Below are positions 61,965 through 64,000 of a stretch of DNA of 64,000 nt, in pieces (within the stretch, counting starts at the first letter, position 1; every line of letters starts with the position of its first letter). The translations under genes were made by a program, and so were the position numbers. Source of the DNA: Streptomyces sp. GSL17-111. Its GTDB lineage: Bacteria > Actinomycetota > Actinomycetes > Streptomycetales > Streptomycetaceae. The DNA lies in contig NZ_JBAJNS010000001.1 in assembly GCF_037911585.1 (NCBI RefSeq), forward strand, positions 810,001 to 874,000. The letters are read 5' to 3'. Under the pieces are notes generated by a model. It made no database searches. It saw only the letters and a list, made by a program, of their open reading frames with translations, and had not been told where the DNA came from.

Positions 61965-62387
61965 TCAGGCCAGGCACTCCAGGAGCGCGGTCGCGCGATC
62001 GGCCACCTCCCCCGCCGCGTCCAGGGCGTCCAGACAGTGCCCGTACAGCGTCTCGTCCTCCGCTCCGGCCGCCACCTCGACCAACGCGGCGCACAACTCC
62101 GCCAACAGGCCGCCGAGAGCGCCGAGAGCGCGGCGCGGGTCGCGGACTTCGGTGAGGCGCGCGGCCCGGATCTCGGCGGGGCAACCGGGGAGGCACCGCA
62201 GGCGGACCCCCGCCTCGGCGAGGGCACCGGCCGCCGCCCGGGCCTGGGGCGGGCCACTGCCCGCCAGCAGCCGCCCCACGGCCTGAGCGAGCGCCTGGAC
62301 CTGCCACGCCTCCACCACGATCTGCGCGCCGTCCCCGCACCGGGTGAGCGCCGACCGACTGGCACCGACGAGCCGTACCGCATCCAT
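61965..62387 (-). CDS. DUF6099-like protein
   Basis: 140 residues from ATG 62387 with GGAGAGGA upstream. MDAVRLVGASRSAL, IVVEAWQVQALAQAVGRLLAG, LTEVRDPRRALGALGGLLAEL and LYGHCLDALDAAGEVADRATALLECLA give an all-helical protein. It resembles DUF6099 proteins, which are conserved in Streptomyces with no known role. It is monocistronic. Confidence 0.7.
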   Translation of the reverse strand: MDAVRLVGASRSALTRCGDGAQIVVEAWQVQALAQAVGRLLAGSGPPQARAAAGALAEAGVRLRCLPGCPAEIRAARLTEVRDPRRALGALGGLLAELCAALVEVAAGAEDETLYGHCLDALDAAGEVADRATALLECLA

Positions 62388-62532
62388 CTGTCCTCTCCGT
62401 GAGCCCTCGCAGCGTCGAGCGTCACCACGTGACGCGTCGCCGGAACCCACCGTGACGGCTGCGCGGCAGGCTCGCCAGGACCCTCGGGAATCTGTGGATT
62501 ACTGGGCGGTTGTGGACAACTCAGCCACCCGA

Positions 62533-62880
62533 TCAGGGCCTCTCGGGCTCGGGCACGGGGAAGCGCTGCTCGTTCCGCTCGATCTTGGCGTCGAGGGCTT
62601 CGAGCGCGTCCACTCCGAGCACCTCGCAGAACTGCAGCAGGTAGGCCAGCACGTCGGCGACCTCATCGCGCACCCGGGCCGCCTGCTCGGGCCGTTCCAT
62701 CACCGCCGCCGACTGCTCAGGTGTGAGCCACTGGAAGATCTCCACGAGCTCGCCCGCCTCGACGCTGAGTGCGGCGGCCAGGTTCTTCGGGTTGTGGTAC
62801 CGCCCCCAGTCGCGGGCGGCGGCGAACTCGGCCAGTCGCCGCTGCCGCGCCGCGAGATCGCGGCCGTTCTCGGTGCTCAT
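62533..62880 (-). CDS. MazG-like nucleotide pyrophosphohydrolase
   Basis: 115 residues. An all-alpha NTP-PPase: LSVEAGELVEIFQWL and VRDEVADVLAYLLQFCE hold the E-x2-E and E-x2-D metal sites. PERFPVPEP-like tail at the end. It is close to dCTP pyrophosphatase/RS21-C6 proteins that clear non-canonical nucleotides. Single domain, single gene. Confidence 0.85.
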   Translation of the reverse strand: MSTENGRDLAARQRRLAEFAAARDWGRYHNPKNLAAALSVEAGELVEIFQWLTPEQSAAVMERPEQAARVRDEVADVLAYLLQFCEVLGVDALEALDAKIERNEQRFPVPEPERP

Positions 62881-62947
62881 GCCCCCGGTCTACCACCCGC
62901 GCCCCCGCGCCCCTTCGGCCGGCCCGCCCCCGCTCCGCACCCGCCGG

Positions 62948-63352
62948 TCAGCGGTCGCTGACCTCCGTCCCCAGCGGGGTGACGAGGAAGACGTCCGTGT
63001 TGATCCGGTGCATGCCCCCGCCCAGTCCGAAGACCGTTCCGCTGGCGAAGTCCAGTACCCGCCGTGCCACGTCGGGCTCGGCCGCGCTGAGGTCCAGCAG
63101 GACGGGGTCCCCCGCGATCACGTACTCGGCCACGTCGCGGGCGTCCGCGAAGATCTGCACACGGAGCACGACGAACTGCCGCGCCGCGTCGACCGGTCCG
63201 GCGGGATGGCCGGACTCCGACCCGTTCTCCTCCGCCAGGGCGGGGAGTTGCGGCACGGTCGCCCAGGAACCCCACTCGTAGCCACCACGCAGCGGAACGA
63301 CCTCGGCCAGGCCCTCCCACTCCTCCTCCGGGGCGTCACTCGGTATCCGCAT
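62948..63352 (-). CDS. sepF: SepF-like cell division protein
   Basis: 134 residues. The C-terminal part holds the SepF fold: FADARDVAEYVIAGDPVLLDLSAAEPDVARRVLDFASGTVFGLGGGMHRINTDVFLVTP, seen in segments, with DFASG and FLVTP as markers. SepF links FtsZ to the membrane in Gram-positive bacteria. The N-terminal membrane helix of classical SepF is not obvious here, so it may be one of the extra SepF-like copies of Streptomyces. Not near the dcw cluster. Confidence 0.82.
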   Translation of the reverse strand: MRIPSDAPEEEWEGLAEVVPLRGGYEWGSWATVPQLPALAEENGSESGHPAGPVDAARQFVVLRVQIFADARDVAEYVIAGDPVLLDLSAAEPDVARRVLDFASGTVFGLGGGMHRINTDVFLVTPLGTEVSDR

Positions 63353-63429
63353 TCCGCGAGTGTAGGAAAAACCCGCCCGATCCCGCGGAGATCACCTTCG
63401 TGTCGCACCCGTGAGCACGGGACGTCCCG

Positions 63430-64000
63430 TCACGGACCGCACCCGGACTCCGGGTACAACACGCGTTCCACGCGCCGCCGCATCCCCCCGGCGGGGTCCC
63501 CGGCGGGCGTGGGCGCCGCCGCGACCAGGGCGTTGGCCACGTCCCTCAGTTTGACGTTGGCGTGCTGCGAGTGACACCGCAGCACCTGGAAGGCGGCGTC
63601 CGCGTCGATGCCGTACACGGCCATCAGCATGCCGCGCGCCTGGTCGACCTCTTCCTGACTGGCGCGCGCCGTCGCGATGGATCGTCCGGCCTCCGTCCGC
63701 AACTCCTTCTCGACACTCTCGGTGACATCGACGAAGAATCCGCGCAACGCCGTGACCGAGCCGTCCTCCGCGACGTCACCGTCCCCGGTCATCACCACGC
63801 GACGGACCACACCGGACGCGTCCACGATGCGGTGGTAACAGCCGAAGGGCTCGCCGTTGACGAGGCAGTGCTTGAGCGACTCGGCGGCGTACGCCCGGTC
63901 CTCCTCGTACTTGTGCGCCAGGAGGACGTCCATGGTCGGCGGTACCTCCCCCGGCCCGTAGCCGTGCACGGCGTAGATCTCGTCCGACCACCACCACCGG
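63430..64000 (-). CDS. PAS-ANTAR domain protein (5' end outside window)
   Basis: The open frame runs to base 64000, so the start is missing; visible codons give WWWSDEIYAVHGYGPGEVPP, the beginning of a PAS fold. VMTGDGDVAEDGSVTALRGFFVDVTES is the PAS end and VDQARGMLMAVYGIDADAAFQVLRCHSQHANVKLRDVANALV is an ANTAR domain. ANTAR binds paired RNA hairpins in antitermination. Such proteins respond to a ligand or redox cue sensed by PAS. Target transcripts are unknown. Confidence 0.88.
   Translation of the reverse strand, partial: RWWWSDEIYAVHGYGPGEVPPTMDVLLAHKYEEDRAYAAESLKHCLVNGEPFGCYHRIVDASGVVRRVVMTGDGDVAEDGSVTALRGFFVDVTESVEKELRTEAGRSIATARASQEEVDQARGMLMAVYGIDADAAFQVLRCHSQHANVKLRDVANALVAAAPTPAGDPAGGMRRRVERVLYPESGCGP

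Noticed and set aside
1-64000. tRNA, rRNA, insertion sequences, integrase or attachment sites
   Set aside because: None could be found by eye; a computed search for tRNAs and flanking direct repeats would be needed to exclude them.

Overview
The window is high-GC actinobacterial DNA, almost certainly from a Streptomyces. Evidence: GTG starts are common, genes overlap by 4 or 8 bp, and there are StrR-type, PaaX, SepF, DUF3099, DUF6099 and F420-dependent LLM genes, plus a TTA codon early in a pathway regulator. No rRNA, tRNA, CRISPR array or transposase was seen. Region 1 (1-20650) is a dense defence island. It holds a SNF2/DrmD-like helicase running off the left edge, three Ser/Thr kinases, a solitary N6-adenine methylase with an N-terminal HTH, and a Cas4/AddB-like Fe-S nuclease. 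The nuclease overlaps a pPIWI-RE three-gene module (zinc-ribbon REase, DinG/XPD-type helicase, PIWI-RE protein), followed by a RelE-UvrD fusion. A 17-bp element, CTGTGAACnnAGT(C/G)nA, lies 99-110 bp upstream of three of these genes in the same orientation, which argues that separate transcription units are co-regulated. The PIWI-RE protein ends in QLSLF behind an acidic tail, a match to the DnaN clamp-binding motif. Together these look like one composite system.

Region 2 (20651-26386) holds an ABC exporter half-transporter, a membrane Ser/Thr kinase and a Glu/Leu/Phe/Val dehydrogenase with a strong terminator.

Region 3 (26387-48063) is an aromatic secondary-metabolite cluster. A long leftward operon encodes an EhpF/EhpG-like carboxylate activation and reduction pair, class II DAHP synthase, fused aminodeoxychorismate synthase (PIKGT), two AMP-forming ligases, an FAD monooxygenase, aminodeoxychorismate lyase and a Tat-exported BBE-type oxidase. 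These run by 4-bp overlaps into an assimilatory nitrate reductase and its FAD/BFD partner. Diverging rightward are an AhpD-like protein, a chorismate lyase-like protein and a paralogous FAD monooxygenase. The cluster therefore appears to make 4-aminobenzoate and 4-hydroxybenzoate in parallel arms, each with its own hydroxylase, and may supply nitrite. A StrR-type activator with a TTA codon, a MarR regulator and a DsbA/FrnE-like protein close the cluster.

Region 4 (48064-56898): a decayed siderophore-transport operon is followed by a 2-aminobenzoyl-CoA (anthranilate) catabolic cluster: CoA ligase, PaaX, DUF3099, ACMR-type monooxygenase/reductase, enoyl-CoA hydratase, acyl-CoA dehydrogenase and RidA. 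TGACTGTCGTCAC occurs in both promoter regions and is the likely PaaX operator.

Region 5 (56899-64000): arginine deiminase and ornithine carbamoyltransferase, a 4-TM protein, homocysteine methyltransferase with an LLM oxidoreductase, DUF6099, a MazG-like protein, SepF and a PAS-ANTAR protein cut by the right edge.
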